A stretch of 41,323 bases of DNA from IMG/VR virus record IMGVR_UViG_3300025314_000044, positions 1 to 41,323 of that record. One strand, written 5' to 3'. This DNA comes from a virus. Position 1 is the first letter of the stretch; each line of letters begins with the position of its first letter. This document shows, piece after piece, positions 14,182 through 23,478 of this stretch. Position numbers and translations under genes: made by a program. The notes beneath the pieces are model-generated. The model had not been told where the DNA came from. It saw only the letters and a list, made by a program, of their open reading frames with translations, and made no database searches.

Positions 14182-15453
14182 GTGTCACAAGCCGCAACAA
14201 GAACAGATACGCTCACAGCGGCACAGATTACCAAATACCAGTCTGAGTTCCTGAGTTATTTCAAGGAACGGACTTTTCTGAGGCAGTTTGGCCAGCCGGC
14301 TCCTGTCCCTGATGGAACCGGCAAGACCGTTGACTGGTACCGGTATCATCCGCTGGCAAAGAAAACGAGCGCAGACTCCGAAGGTCTGACCTCATACACC
14401 TATAAATCGTACCTGGGAATGAACATTACGGCCAGTCTCGAAGAGTGGGGCGACCAGGTGTCATTCTCCATGCTTCACTGGCATACCTCACGCGACCGGC
14501 ATTTGACCAAAGCGGTTGACACCCTCTCGCAACAGGCTGCCGAATCCATCGAAGGCGAGATTCTCAGACAGATTGTCCGCGGCGGGATTTTGCCGTTGCA
14601 TCCCAAGGCGGTGACTTCTCTGGGCGTCGTCTCTGCTTCATGGCTGGCGCAGAACGTGAAGCTACTTTCTGCGACCTCAACAACTGCAATTCGCTTGTCG
14701 AATTCGATGGTCGGACTCTCCGGAAAGGCTGTCAATGACGCCTTTAACGGAGGGTGGATTGTCGTACAACATGGCGCCGGGTATGGTCATGGTTCCCGGA
14801 TTGCCGATTACGCTTCGGCGAATCTTGTGGTGACTTTGTCGACCGCCTTGCCGGAGACACCCCAGTCTTCGGGGAATACGAATCCAACTCAAGTGACCCT
14901 GGTTTCGCCATTCTACGAAGCGCTCACGGCTTCCGAAACCCTCCACGTGGCGCTTTTGCAGAAAGCGCTTGAGATTCTGCGGAAATCCGGCGCCAAACCC
15001 TTCGACGATGGCTACTATGCCGGTCTGATGTCGCCGGAAATCGAAACCCAGATGATGTCTGACCGGGTGTGGAAGGAGCAGGCGTACAGGGCTTCTTATG
15101 GCAAAGAGCAGGGATACACTGGAGCCAAGCTCGATACGATGATCTGGAACGGCATCCGCTGGTTCCGTATGACTAACGGGCCTCGTTTTGTGACCACGGC
15201 CAAGACGATGAACGCGATGTCGCAGACCAGCGGCAATGTGTTTCTGACCATGATTTTGGGTCAGGATTCTTTTGGTGTTCCTGCAATCGAGAGCATGGCC
15301 GAACCGGTATTTTCGGTCAAGGTGCCGGCTCCGAATGATCAGAACACCGCGAACCCGCGCAATTCCTTCGGGACCCATGCGTGGAATTTGTGGTGGAAGG
15401 TCAAACCTCTGAATGCCAACTTTAACGTGGGAATTTTCTCCTATGCGGCGTAA
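14182..15453 (+). CDS. Major capsid protein (N4-gp56-like)
   Basis: A 423-residue protein following the scaffold gene. The N-terminal segment (LSYFKERTFLRQFGQPAPVPDGTGKTVDWYRYHPL when read through) and the later SPEIETQMMSD and GIRWFRM motifs resemble the N4-gp56 family of HK97-fold capsid proteins. It forms the icosahedral shell. The start is a GTG at 14182; the ribosome site (GAGATC) is weak for such an abundant protein, which is odd. A hairpin follows the stop. Confidence 0.8.
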   Translation: MSQAATRTDTLTAAQITKYQSEFLSYFKERTFLRQFGQPAPVPDGTGKTVDWYRYHPLAKKTSADSEGLTSYTYKSYLGMNITASLEEWGDQVSFSMLHWHTSRDRHLTKAVDTLSQQAAESIEGEILRQIVRGGILPLHPKAVTSLGVVSASWLAQNVKLLSATSTTAIRLSNSMVGLSGKAVNDAFNGGWIVVQHGAGYGHGSRIADYASANLVVTLSTALPETPQSSGNTNPTQVTLVSPFYEALTASETLHVALLQKALEILRKSGAKPFDDGYYAGLMSPEIETQMMSDRVWKEQAYRASYGKEQGYTGAKLDTMIWNGIRWFRMTNGPRFVTTAKTMNAMSQTSGNVFLTMILGQDSFGVPAIESMAEPVFSVKVPAPNDQNTANPRNSFGTHAWNLWWKVKPLNANFNVGIFSYAA

Positions 15454-15469
15454 GTGCACAATCCTCACG

Positions 15470-15496
15470 GGGGGTCTGGTCTGTTCCAGATCCCCC
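15470..15496 (+). other. Hairpin after the capsid gene
   Basis: GGGGGTCTGG (15470-15479) pairs with CCAGATCCCCC (15486-15496) around a six-base loop, with one bulged T. No T-run follows, so it is probably a partial terminator or an mRNA-stabilising end for the capsid message. It ends 14 bases before the next gene's start. Confidence 0.5.
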
Positions 15497-15510
15497 TTCG
15501 GGGAGAGCCA

Positions 15511-16206
15511 ATGACGGTCGATGGTCTGAAAAAGTATCTGGTCTCGATAGCAACCGGCGGACAGGCCAACCCGGCGCTGGATCAAATTGCCCTGGCTGCC
15601 ATCGAAGCGGGATATGCAGGCGTGTGGGGAGCAGCGGAATGGAAGTTCCGCAGACGCTACTCTGCGGCCAAAAGCACAACGGCGAATCAGGAGTACACGT
15701 CACTTTTGGATTCGATTGAATGTGTCACGAGCATCATTCTGGTGGACGGTGGGAACAGCCTGTCGGTCGACCTCAAGGATGAGGACTCGTTTAATTGGGA
15801 CACCCCTTACCCGCCAGCAGATACTGGCCAGCGCCCCTTTACGGCCAAGATCGTTTTCAATCAGGAGGGCGGGGCTAATGACAAGTGGCGTGTTTATTGG
15901 TATCCCGTGCCGGATAAGGTGTACACGATCCGGCTGACGTATCACAAGAAGGCTGACATCAATGATCTTCCGGCTCTGCCCTCTTACATGCTGGACGCAG
16001 TGATTGAAGCCTGTTTTGTCAAGATGCAGCGCGCGCCGGATCAGCGGTTTGCGACCGATCAGGTTTATCAGCGTGTTTTGGAACGAGCCATTCTTGCAGA
16101 CAGAACGACCGGGGGTTATGCCCCAAGATTGGGAGCCGATGTCGGATGGGACGATTCTTCTGTTTCTGGCGGCGGCGGATCTGTTTGGGATCCGCGTTCT
16201 GGTTAA
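15511..16206 (+). CDS. Head-tail adaptor/neck protein (putative)
   Basis: A 231-residue protein from the ATG at 15511 after GGGGAGAG. The N-terminal half (LKKYLVSIATGG ... ALAAIEAGYAGVWGAAEWKFRRRY) is helical. The middle (VYWYPVPDKVYTIRLTYHKKADIND) is a strand pattern common in podovirus neck and adaptor proteins of the gp4-like type. It has no signal peptide, unlike the next gene. The tail is Gly/Ser-rich. Its position after the capsid gene supports a portal-attached ring. Confidence 0.55.
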   Translation: MTVDGLKKYLVSIATGGQANPALDQIALAAIEAGYAGVWGAAEWKFRRRYSAAKSTTANQEYTSLLDSIECVTSIILVDGGNSLSVDLKDEDSFNWDTPYPPADTGQRPFTAKIVFNQEGGANDKWRVYWYPVPDKVYTIRLTYHKKADINDLPALPSYMLDAVIEACFVKMQRAPDQRFATDQVYQRVLERAILADRTTGGYAPRLGADVGWDDSSVSGGGGSVWDPRSG

Positions 16207-16853
16207 TGGGATGGGGCATTGTTCTTGTTCTGCTGATGTTCCATGATTCCTATGCCCAGATTCGTGATCTGGTGGGCACGCGGTATGCTGTGCGTGCTTT
16301 GCTGGCTGAACCGGCCACCACGTATTTGGCTGACAGCACGCTCAATAAGATGGTGAATATCGCCCACCGGATGACTCTGCGAGAGCTGGGTGATCGTACA
16401 ATTGTGGGTGTTGATTCGATTGTCACGACGCCGGGACTCACGCGGTACGCGCCTAACAGTGATTTTGCCAGGATTACCGGTGTTGTGCGCAGGAGCACAA
16501 CAGCAACAGGTGGTATGGATTTTGCACTGGCTTACATTGATCCCGAGCAACTGGGCCGGCTGGGTGTGGGGCCCTACCCCGAACATTATTATCAGAGCGG
16601 CAGGTTTCTTGTTTTGGGGCAGTCTCCACAGGGCGGAGACACCCTGGTTGTGTACTACGTGCCCTACGCCCGCAATCTGGACACCGACACGACGCAGTTG
16701 CAGGTTGCTCCGGAAGATCATCAGACAGTTGTCTTTCTGGCGGCGGCGCTGGCCACGGCCAGAGACTACAATCAGGTGATGGCGCAGGTCTGGCTCAATC
16801 TTTGGACAGTGGGTGTGAGAAAAGAAACGGCTCCAGCGGCGGGACAACCATGA
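16206..16853 (+). CDS. Second neck/adaptor protein, with a signal-peptide-like N-terminus
   Basis: About 215 residues from the ATG at 16206 (TAATG overlap). An ATG at 16146 would add RRR-containing residues that make a better Sec n-region. The hydrophobic segment GIVLVLLMFHDSYA is followed by QIRDL, so cleavage after SYA is plausible. The body (TRYAVRALLAEPATTYLADSTLNKMVN) has the look of head-tail connector proteins, which often carry a 'LADS' helix. Such a protein normally docks on the portal in the cytoplasm, so a cleavable signal would be unexpected. The ATGA overlap couples it to the nozzle gene. Confidence 0.55.
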   Translation: MGWGIVLVLLMFHDSYAQIRDLVGTRYAVRALLAEPATTYLADSTLNKMVNIAHRMTLRELGDRTIVGVDSIVTTPGLTRYAPNSDFARITGVVRRSTTATGGMDFALAYIDPEQLGRLGVGPYPEHYYQSGRFLVLGQSPQGGDTLVVYYVPYARNLDTDTTQLQVAPEDHQTVVFLAAALATARDYNQVMAQVWLNLWTVGVRKETAPAAGQP

Positions 16854-18547
16854 AGTGGACCAGGATGATCATGCTCTTTGTGGCCGGGCTGGCCCTTATT
16901 TCCCTGGGAGCCGTCGCCGCCCCGGAACAATTCGTCATCAAGATCGATCAGTGGGCAGGTCTGTCGTCCGATGAGCAATACGCGCCGCAACTGGGGCCGG
17001 CGACCGACATGGTGAATTTTGAGATCGGTGTTGCGGGCGGCGCGACCTATCTCAAGCAGCGGCGCGGCATTCGCCGCGTGACCGGCTTTCTTCCTATGAA
17101 TGTGTACATTCTGGCTGCGGGGATGTACAGTCCGCGAGGTTACACGCAAAGCATCGTGATTGCCGGATCAAACGACAAATTCTACTCGTGCAGCCGTGCC
17201 GACACCAATCACATTGTCTGGGCGGAAGTATCCACGTGGAATGGCGACAGCACGCATCCGACCCGGCGCTATACGAATTTCATCCAGTTCAAGGACACGC
17301 TGGTCGGAGCGGGGGCGGATTCCATCAATCTGTTTGTGCCCAGAACGGGAGCGACAAACCGCCTGTCGCGGGTTCTCTCATACGCATGGACCTACGGGCG
17401 GCTGCTTGTCCATCAAGATCGTGTCTATGCTTACAATGTGGCATACAGCGGGTCCGCCAACGATCAAAAACTGGCATGGATGCCGGAGTTCGATCTGCGG
17501 TTTAATTTGCTGGATACCGCTATCGGCAGCGGCTATGTCTATATCGGACGCGATGACGCGGATTTTATGACGAATGTTCTTGCGATGGGCGGCAATCTTG
17601 TTGTCTACAAGTCTCACTCGATCTATAACGTTCTGATCGGATCAGAAACGAATAAGCCTGAGCAGATCATCAAAATCACGGATAACGTGGGTGCTCTTTG
17701 TTACGATGCGGCATGTTCGTACAATAATATCCACTACTTTGTTTCGGCGGACGGGGTGTTTCAATATGACGGGTCGGCCGTGGCAAAAATTTCGCAAGCC
17801 ATTGACGGCTGGTTCCGCGATTCGCTTCAGGTTATCAAGACGGTTGAGAGTTCCGCTATTGTGATTCAGGCCGTCGAGAACCGGTTATATGTGGCCTTGC
17901 CATTGCGGAGTCCCGCGGATGAGCGCGGCACGGCTGGACTGCGGATTTTTGTCTACGATTTGATGAACAGGATTTGGTGGAAGATGATTCCCAATCCAGT
18001 TCCCGACAACAATGTTCATCAATTCCTGCGGTATGATTATCCCGATGGCGTTGCTGTTCCCTTTGGGGGATCGACGACGGACGGTTTTCGCTACCGGTCC
18101 CGGCTGATCATGCTGTATGACAGCGCCGTCGGCGCTAATCATTACAACGCTGCCTATATGTTTCCCGGCGATATGAATGCGGGAACAAAGACCTACAACG
18201 ACAATGGCGGGCGCACGAACCCTTCCTACACGACGGGCTTCGTGCCGGTTCATGGATTGTGGAGCCGCAGCCAGTTGCAGCGTGCAGGCATCTTTGGATC
18301 GGGCGATTCCGGAACATCGAGCATCGCTTGCACGGTCAAGGTTGACTGGTATGGAGAGGCCGGCACGATCATCGATAGCACAAAGTTCCCGCTGACTTCC
18401 GCGCCGGGGGCCGTGCTCAAGCGGCTGCCGCCGTCCATCTCCGGTCAGATGCTGAAGTTCCGGATTCGCACCAGCGATACGGCGCTGGTGAAAATCAACC
18501 TGCTGGAGATTATCGGTTCCCAGAAGGGGCTGGCCAATGACAACTAA
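16850..18547 (+). CDS. Nozzle-like beta-propeller tail protein with Sec signal peptide
   Basis: A 565-residue protein. Residues 1-24 form a clear signal peptide: basic start (MKWTR), hydrophobic core (MIMLFVAGLALISLGAV), and an AA cleavage site before PEQ. The body carries repeated strand-turn units (LLVHQDRVYAYNV, NLVVYKSHSIYNVL, HYFVSADGVFQYDG, NRLYVALPL) like the propeller of podovirus nozzle or stabilisation proteins. DMVNFEIGVAGGATYLKQRRG resembles their N-terminal 'NF...G...R.G' region. It would close the portal channel. Its export signal conflicts with that role, unless it acts outside or is retained as a membrane anchor. Confidence 0.6.
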   Translation: MKWTRMIMLFVAGLALISLGAVAAPEQFVIKIDQWAGLSSDEQYAPQLGPATDMVNFEIGVAGGATYLKQRRGIRRVTGFLPMNVYILAAGMYSPRGYTQSIVIAGSNDKFYSCSRADTNHIVWAEVSTWNGDSTHPTRRYTNFIQFKDTLVGAGADSINLFVPRTGATNRLSRVLSYAWTYGRLLVHQDRVYAYNVAYSGSANDQKLAWMPEFDLRFNLLDTAIGSGYVYIGRDDADFMTNVLAMGGNLVVYKSHSIYNVLIGSETNKPEQIIKITDNVGALCYDAACSYNNIHYFVSADGVFQYDGSAVAKISQAIDGWFRDSLQVIKTVESSAIVIQAVENRLYVALPLRSPADERGTAGLRIFVYDLMNRIWWKMIPNPVPDNNVHQFLRYDYPDGVAVPFGGSTTDGFRYRSRLIMLYDSAVGANHYNAAYMFPGDMNAGTKTYNDNGGRTNPSYTTGFVPVHGLWSRSQLQRAGIFGSGDSGTSSIACTVKVDWYGEAGTIIDSTKFPLTSAPGAVLKRLPPSISGQMLKFRIRTSDTALVKINLLEIIGSQKGLANDN

Positions 18548-19595
18548 GATTGCTGCTATTGTCTTTTTGCTGCTGGCGCTGTCTGGCGTTGTGCTGGCCG
18601 ATCCCGTGCGTCCCATGCAGCCTTATCCCATCACGTCGAACGAGTCCGGATTTCTTGACCGGCAGATACAGGAGATTTACCAGCGCATTTTGCGTTACGT
18701 GGATACGCTGAACCAGTTGCGGCGTGACACGGCGAATGCCGCACTGGCAAGCGCGAGTCTCTATGACGATACGGCCAGTCAGGGATTGTGGAAAGCCACC
18801 AAGGCCCGCGACACGGCCAATATCGCCTACGCCCGGATCAATCTCTACGACGACACGGCCAGCTTGGGATTGTGGAATACGGGCAACAATATCACAGTCA
18901 GGCGGGTCAATACCGATACCATAAAGTCTCACAACAGCGATGGGGATCTCTATCTGGAGGTTGGCACCGGAATCGTGGTGATTCGGGACTTGAATGATAA
19001 TGGCCCCGGACAATTGTACTTCCGCGAGAAACCGTCCAACGGAACCAGTTACATCGGTCTTGAGGCTCCGGCCTCTCTCAGCGCAAGCAAGCTCTTTGTT
19101 CTTCCGGGTGCGGATGGAAACAGCGGGCAGGTGGTATCGACAAACGGTGTGGGCACTCTGTCATTTACCACGAGAGCTACGCAGGCGGAGATCAACGATT
19201 CTCTGCTGACCGTTCGGAACACAGCGAACGCTGCGTACAGCGAGGCATATCTGGCCATGGATACGGCCAGCATTGCTCTTAGGCCAAGAGTCCAGGCGGG
19301 GACAGCGGTGCTGCCGGCATCGCAAACCCTCGATACCGTTATCATCAAGAATGCTGCTGGTATCGTTCAGCACTATGTGAACCAGTATACTTATGCCGTG
19401 TTCATTACACCGATTGGCTACAATAACGTGGCCGACATCTGGTATGGCCCGACCGGCAATGTGTACGACTCGCTTACTGTTTGCGGGAACCTCACAACCG
19501 GCTATTTACTGACCGACTCCTCCTTTGCAGTTCATAAACTTTGGAACGGGACATACGACTTGCGCATCTACTGGATGGTGATGCGGATTCTTTAG
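18537..19595 (+). CDS. Fibre-like protein with Sec signal peptide
   Basis: A 352-residue protein overlapping the nozzle-like gene by 11 bases. It begins with a basic start, a hydrophobic core (IAAIVFLLLALSGVVLA) and a likely cleavage site before DPV. Residues about 60-130 contain repeated DTANAA/LYDDTAS...LW units typical of a trimeric fibre shaft. The C-terminal third is beta-rich and ends in YWMVMRIL. Repeated 'RDTANxAY' motifs reappear near residue 230. It is probably a tail fibre or appendage. Confidence 0.6.
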   Translation: MTTKIAAIVFLLLALSGVVLADPVRPMQPYPITSNESGFLDRQIQEIYQRILRYVDTLNQLRRDTANAALASASLYDDTASQGLWKATKARDTANIAYARINLYDDTASLGLWNTGNNITVRRVNTDTIKSHNSDGDLYLEVGTGIVVIRDLNDNGPGQLYFREKPSNGTSYIGLEAPASLSASKLFVLPGADGNSGQVVSTNGVGTLSFTTRATQAEINDSLLTVRNTANAAYSEAYLAMDTASIALRPRVQAGTAVLPASQTLDTVIIKNAAGIVQHYVNQYTYAVFITPIGYNNVADIWYGPTGNVYDSLTVCGNLTTGYLLTDSSFAVHKLWNGTYDLRIYWMVMRIL

Positions 19596-19606
19596 GAGAA
19601 GGTGAC

Positions 19607-22087
19607 ATGCCCAAAGCAGGGATTTCACAGGCAGAGTACGAAGCGCGGGAGCGGTTTAAGAAGAAAAAAGCAGCGGCATCCGGCGCGGCGGCCGAGATTG
19701 CTTCTGGGACAGCGTCCGTTCCCAGTGTTGTGCCAGCCGCAAAAACTTCGGGGACGGCAACGGCACTGCCTGCCGGGAATGCCGTGCCGGCCGCTGGGGC
19801 AGCCGGAGAGATTGCCACCGGCATAGTGGAACTGACGCCTAAGTCCGGGCTGCCGGAGGCCAAGGGTCTTGATGCGGGCGGTTCGGGGAAACCAGTCATC
19901 ACCGAGACGACTATGGATACCGGCACCACGCCCGAGAGCCCTCCGCCGGATCTCGAAGCGATAGATGAGGGTCAGGGGGGGAAACCGGTTGCAGTACCAG
20001 AATCGGACACCACCCCGCGAGGATACAACTCTATGCTTTGGGGAGAAATCAGGATGCAGCCCCCCAAGCGTTATGAAATTCCCGGCATGGATGCAGAATG
20101 GGCATGGTTCTCAGCACCTAATGAATTGCGGAATGATTATGATTTTATGATGCAATGGGATGCTCTGCGGGCTGAAGCTGAATCGTTAGCAAGGGAGGCC
20201 CGAAGTCAGGACCTTACAATTCCTGAGATGAGGCGGGGGGGGCTGGCAGATCTTTACCGTAAGCAATTCGCCGATCTTCGAAACCGGCAACAGTCCTTGA
20301 TTGACAGTTTTTGGACCACCTCAAATGGTCAACCTGGGGACGGCTCAACGATTTATGATCCGGCACGTGAGGATCCGGATCCCAATCCCACAGACCCCGA
20401 TAGCGAAACGCCAATACCAACTAAAACGCCAGCCCAACTCGCAGCTGATCAGGCTCTCAAAGATGCACTGGCCATGCTGGCGGCAGCCCAGGCCGGTGAC
20501 CAGGGAACCGGAGCGGCGCAAGCAGCGGTCAATGCTGCAATGAGCCAGTATTTATCGGTGTTTGGTGGTAATGGCGGCGGGAGTGGCTGGACACCACCGG
20601 TTCTTTCTGCTGCGGAACGTGAAGCATCGGGCGGCGGGACGACGGCAACCGATCAAACTGGGCTGGTTACAGGTAATGCGACCACGGGTCAATCGGATGC
20701 TCAGAGCGCTGCGGATGAAATTGCTGCGGGCAGTCAGCAGCAAACGGCGTTACCGGCAGTGGATCCGCAACAGGAGAAAATAAAGAAGATGGGGGATTTG
20801 GGCAGACAGTTACAGGAGGCGGTTGCCAAGGGTGACATGATTGCAGTGGGCAAGATCAATGCAGAAATGACAGCGTCATTGGCTGTGCCCGCAGCGGCAG
20901 GAACTCAAATGGCATCAGTGACCGATCCCAATCAGGCGGCGGGCGGCGGTGGAGTTCCTGTTGCTGATGGCGGCAGCACTGGCGGCGGGACGGAGGCGAC
21001 TACGGCCGGGACCGACTTCGGGGACTTGCTGAACAAGATCAAGAATGGTGTTGGTGTTACTCCAAACGATGTTCCCACGGGACTGACACAGGAGCTTCTT
21101 GACAGTATTATGAAACAGTCGCCGGAACTGACGCCGGAGCAGCGGGCGGTGATCGAGCGTGATGCTGATGAAGCGATGGCGTCGGCGTTGTCTGCTCTGT
21201 CGGCGCGGGGTATTGGTCTGGGATCTGATGCTGCCAAAGCGCTTGTTTACGGTGAGTTTCAGAAAAAGTCGATGATTGCGGCGGAACAGGCGCGGATTCG
21301 CTCAGAGAATACACGGAATGCGCTGGCGGCGGCAGGACTCTCGATCGAGAATTTGAAGAACGCCCAGGGATACTCGATGCAACAGCGGCTGGCTACGCTT
21401 CAAGAAACACTCGGCATTGCTGATATCGTTCAGAAACAGCAAGATTCCGCTGCGCGAGCTAACGAGTTCGCCCAAACGTTTGGATTGGATCAGGCGAAGT
21501 TTGGAGAAGCTGTTCGCCAGTATGATAAATCATTCGGGCTGGATGAAGCCAAGTTCGAGGAAATTAAGAAACAGTTTGCCGACACGTTTGGTCTGGACAC
21601 CGAGAAATTCAAGGCGGCGGTTGATCAGTTTGAAAAAACCTTTGGGCTGGATAAAGACAAACTGGCGGAAGCCAAGCGGGAGTTCGAGGCTGAGTACCTC
21701 GTGAAGGTTGAGGATCAGGCGTTCATGCATGCGCTTCAGACGGGGCAGTTGAGTCTTGAGGCGATCAGGGTGGATAACAGTCAGCAACTTGCATTGATCC
21801 AGGAAGCGAATGACGTTATTCAGAAAACGGCAGACCGTGATTTGGAAGAACGTCTTGGAATCAGCAAGCTGCAACTAACGGCAATGCTCAGTGGCCGGGA
21901 AATGGATATCAGCGAAGCGTCTCTTGGTTTGCAGAAATGGATGGCGCAGATGGGATATCAGGTTGATTTGGCCAAAATCGAAGCTGGTCTTCAGGGGCAA
22001 ATAGATGCCAACCGGCGGGCTGGCGATGCCAATGCGAATGCCGGCATGTGGCAGGCGATAGGTCTCTTTGCGATGCTGCTTCTTTAA
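19607..22087 (+). CDS. Large ejection-type internal virion protein with FGLD repeats
   Basis: An 826-residue protein; AGGAGAAGGTG precedes the ATG at 19607. Residues 1-480 are Ala/Gly/Pro-rich low-complexity sequence with short conserved islands (YEIPGMDAEWAWFS). From about 500 it is a long helix. Near residues 620-690 a 16-20-residue unit (TFGLDQAKF, SFGLDEAKF, TFGLDTEKF, TFGLDKDKL) repeats four times. It ends in a short hydrophobic segment (MWQAIGLFAMLLL). This resembles podovirus ejection proteins that form a channel across the envelope. Confidence 0.6.
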   Translation: MPKAGISQAEYEARERFKKKKAAASGAAAEIASGTASVPSVVPAAKTSGTATALPAGNAVPAAGAAGEIATGIVELTPKSGLPEAKGLDAGGSGKPVITETTMDTGTTPESPPPDLEAIDEGQGGKPVAVPESDTTPRGYNSMLWGEIRMQPPKRYEIPGMDAEWAWFSAPNELRNDYDFMMQWDALRAEAESLAREARSQDLTIPEMRRGGLADLYRKQFADLRNRQQSLIDSFWTTSNGQPGDGSTIYDPAREDPDPNPTDPDSETPIPTKTPAQLAADQALKDALAMLAAAQAGDQGTGAAQAAVNAAMSQYLSVFGGNGGGSGWTPPVLSAAEREASGGGTTATDQTGLVTGNATTGQSDAQSAADEIAAGSQQQTALPAVDPQQEKIKKMGDLGRQLQEAVAKGDMIAVGKINAEMTASLAVPAAAGTQMASVTDPNQAAGGGGVPVADGGSTGGGTEATTAGTDFGDLLNKIKNGVGVTPNDVPTGLTQELLDSIMKQSPELTPEQRAVIERDADEAMASALSALSARGIGLGSDAAKALVYGEFQKKSMIAAEQARIRSENTRNALAAAGLSIENLKNAQGYSMQQRLATLQETLGIADIVQKQQDSAARANEFAQTFGLDQAKFGEAVRQYDKSFGLDEAKFEEIKKQFADTFGLDTEKFKAAVDQFEKTFGLDKDKLAEAKREFEAEYLVKVEDQAFMHALQTGQLSLEAIRVDNSQQLALIQEANDVIQKTADRDLEERLGISKLQLTAMLSGREMDISEASLGLQKWMAQMGYQVDLAKIEAGLQGQIDANRRAGDANANAGMWQAIGLFAMLLL

Positions 22088-22102
22088 TGAACGGATGATA
22101 TT

Positions 22103-23476
22103 ATGACTGGGATTAACATTGCATCGTATCGGACTAAACTGACAGGGCTTTTTCGCCAGCAGAACATTGGTGAACAGCTTAAACAGTCATCCGGGTTTGA
22201 AAAGTTCATTGAGATGATCCAGCCGTTTGTGATGCAGAAGAAAAAAACGGCCGCAGAGGAGAAGAAGACCGCCGAGGCCCGCGCCTATGGGGAGCAACGG
22301 ACGAAGGAAGCGCGTGAGTATGAGGAGCAAGTGACACGGGGCAGCGAGCAGCGGGCAGAGAATCGCCGGAGTGATCAATCGCTTGATCAGGCTGCGCTGG
22401 AAGGTGAAAACCGGAAATTACTTGGGCAAGTCCATGACCAGCGTGACGCATTGGTCGACCAGTTTTGGCAGGCGCAAACTTCAGCGGAGCGCAGGCCGAT
22501 TATGGGCAGGATTCGCTCTCTCGATGCACGGGCCGAGAATCTTGGAGGCAAGGCTATTGGTGATCAGATATTGAAAGACGTGTCGGCGTTCGAGGAAAAG
22601 ACCCCAACCCCAGCAGGTGAAAAAGCCCCGGTTGTCAAACCAAGTGCCCAGCGGTTTATCGACATGCTTGATCAATGGGGCGCTGAACAGGGGCGCACTC
22701 CACAAGAGAAATTTGCCGCCAGCGGTCTTGCGGCTGCCGCCGAAACCAATGGGCTGACGGTTCAAGAAGTGAATGACATCTTGGCACTTGTGCAGCCACC
22801 AGAAGCCGAGGCTGCTCCCGGTGGTATCCAATCCGGGGATTTGCTTTCGCCAGAGGCGGGGAAACAAGCCGCCGGGACAATGGAGAAACTGACGCAGCGC
22901 AGTCAGTTGAGCGATTTTGAAGCAGCATCGGATACGACGGGTGCTGTCACTCTTGGTATGGGTGCAACGCAACTACCGGTATCTGTGCCGGAGTCGCTAA
23001 TTCCTGAAGGCGCCACCACGACCAAAGAAGGTTCGGCGATGATGAACGAATACTACGCCGAACTCAAGAAAAAGAAGATGCTTTGGGATGCTGAGGGAAA
23101 CAAAAAGCGCAGCGATAACAATATCAGTGACCCGATTGTCCGCAGCAACATTTTCCGGGCAGTCGAGAGGCGGTTCAAGCCCAAGGCAGTTGATGCAATC
23201 GTGTCCGGGGATTCATCGAGTGAGGATTGGATGAATGAACCTGCTGAGGATTCTGTTTCTGTGTTGTCGCCAGAGTTGAAGACGGAGATGGACCGGCCGA
23301 GTGAAGATCGTCTTCGCTCTGCGGTTGAAGGGATTCGGAATTCGGGCTTTACGGCTCAAGATGTTCAGGCTAATCGTGGAATGTGGACGATTCGGCTTGG
23401 TCAGTTGGGTCTGACCGTTGATGAGATTATCAAGGAATTAGAGGCTGGAGTAACTACTCCTGTTCAAGTGCCATAG
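22103..23476 (+). CDS. Internal virion (ejection) protein, coiled-coil
   Basis: A 457-residue, mainly helical and highly charged protein (KKKTAAEEKKTAEARAYGEQ) with Gly/Ala-rich linkers. It sits between two larger internal-type proteins, like the three-protein ejection sets of podoviruses. No enzymatic motif was seen. The start ATG is 16 bases after the previous stop with a weak ribosome site (GGATGATAT). The exact role is inferred from position. Confidence 0.55.
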   Translation: MTGINIASYRTKLTGLFRQQNIGEQLKQSSGFEKFIEMIQPFVMQKKKTAAEEKKTAEARAYGEQRTKEAREYEEQVTRGSEQRAENRRSDQSLDQAALEGENRKLLGQVHDQRDALVDQFWQAQTSAERRPIMGRIRSLDARAENLGGKAIGDQILKDVSAFEEKTPTPAGEKAPVVKPSAQRFIDMLDQWGAEQGRTPQEKFAASGLAAAAETNGLTVQEVNDILALVQPPEAEAAPGGIQSGDLLSPEAGKQAAGTMEKLTQRSQLSDFEAASDTTGAVTLGMGATQLPVSVPESLIPEGATTTKEGSAMMNEYYAELKKKKMLWDAEGNKKRSDNNISDPIVRSNIFRAVERRFKPKAVDAIVSGDSSSEDWMNEPAEDSVSVLSPELKTEMDRPSEDRLRSAVEGIRNSGFTAQDVQANRGMWTIRLGQLGLTVDEIIKELEAGVTTPVQVP

Positions 23477-23478
23477 CC

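Noticed and set aside
14677-15585. 302-residue open frame opposite the capsid gene
   Set aside because: Antisense shadow of the capsid gene; Arg/His/Gly-rich composition typical of shadows in GC-leaning DNA.
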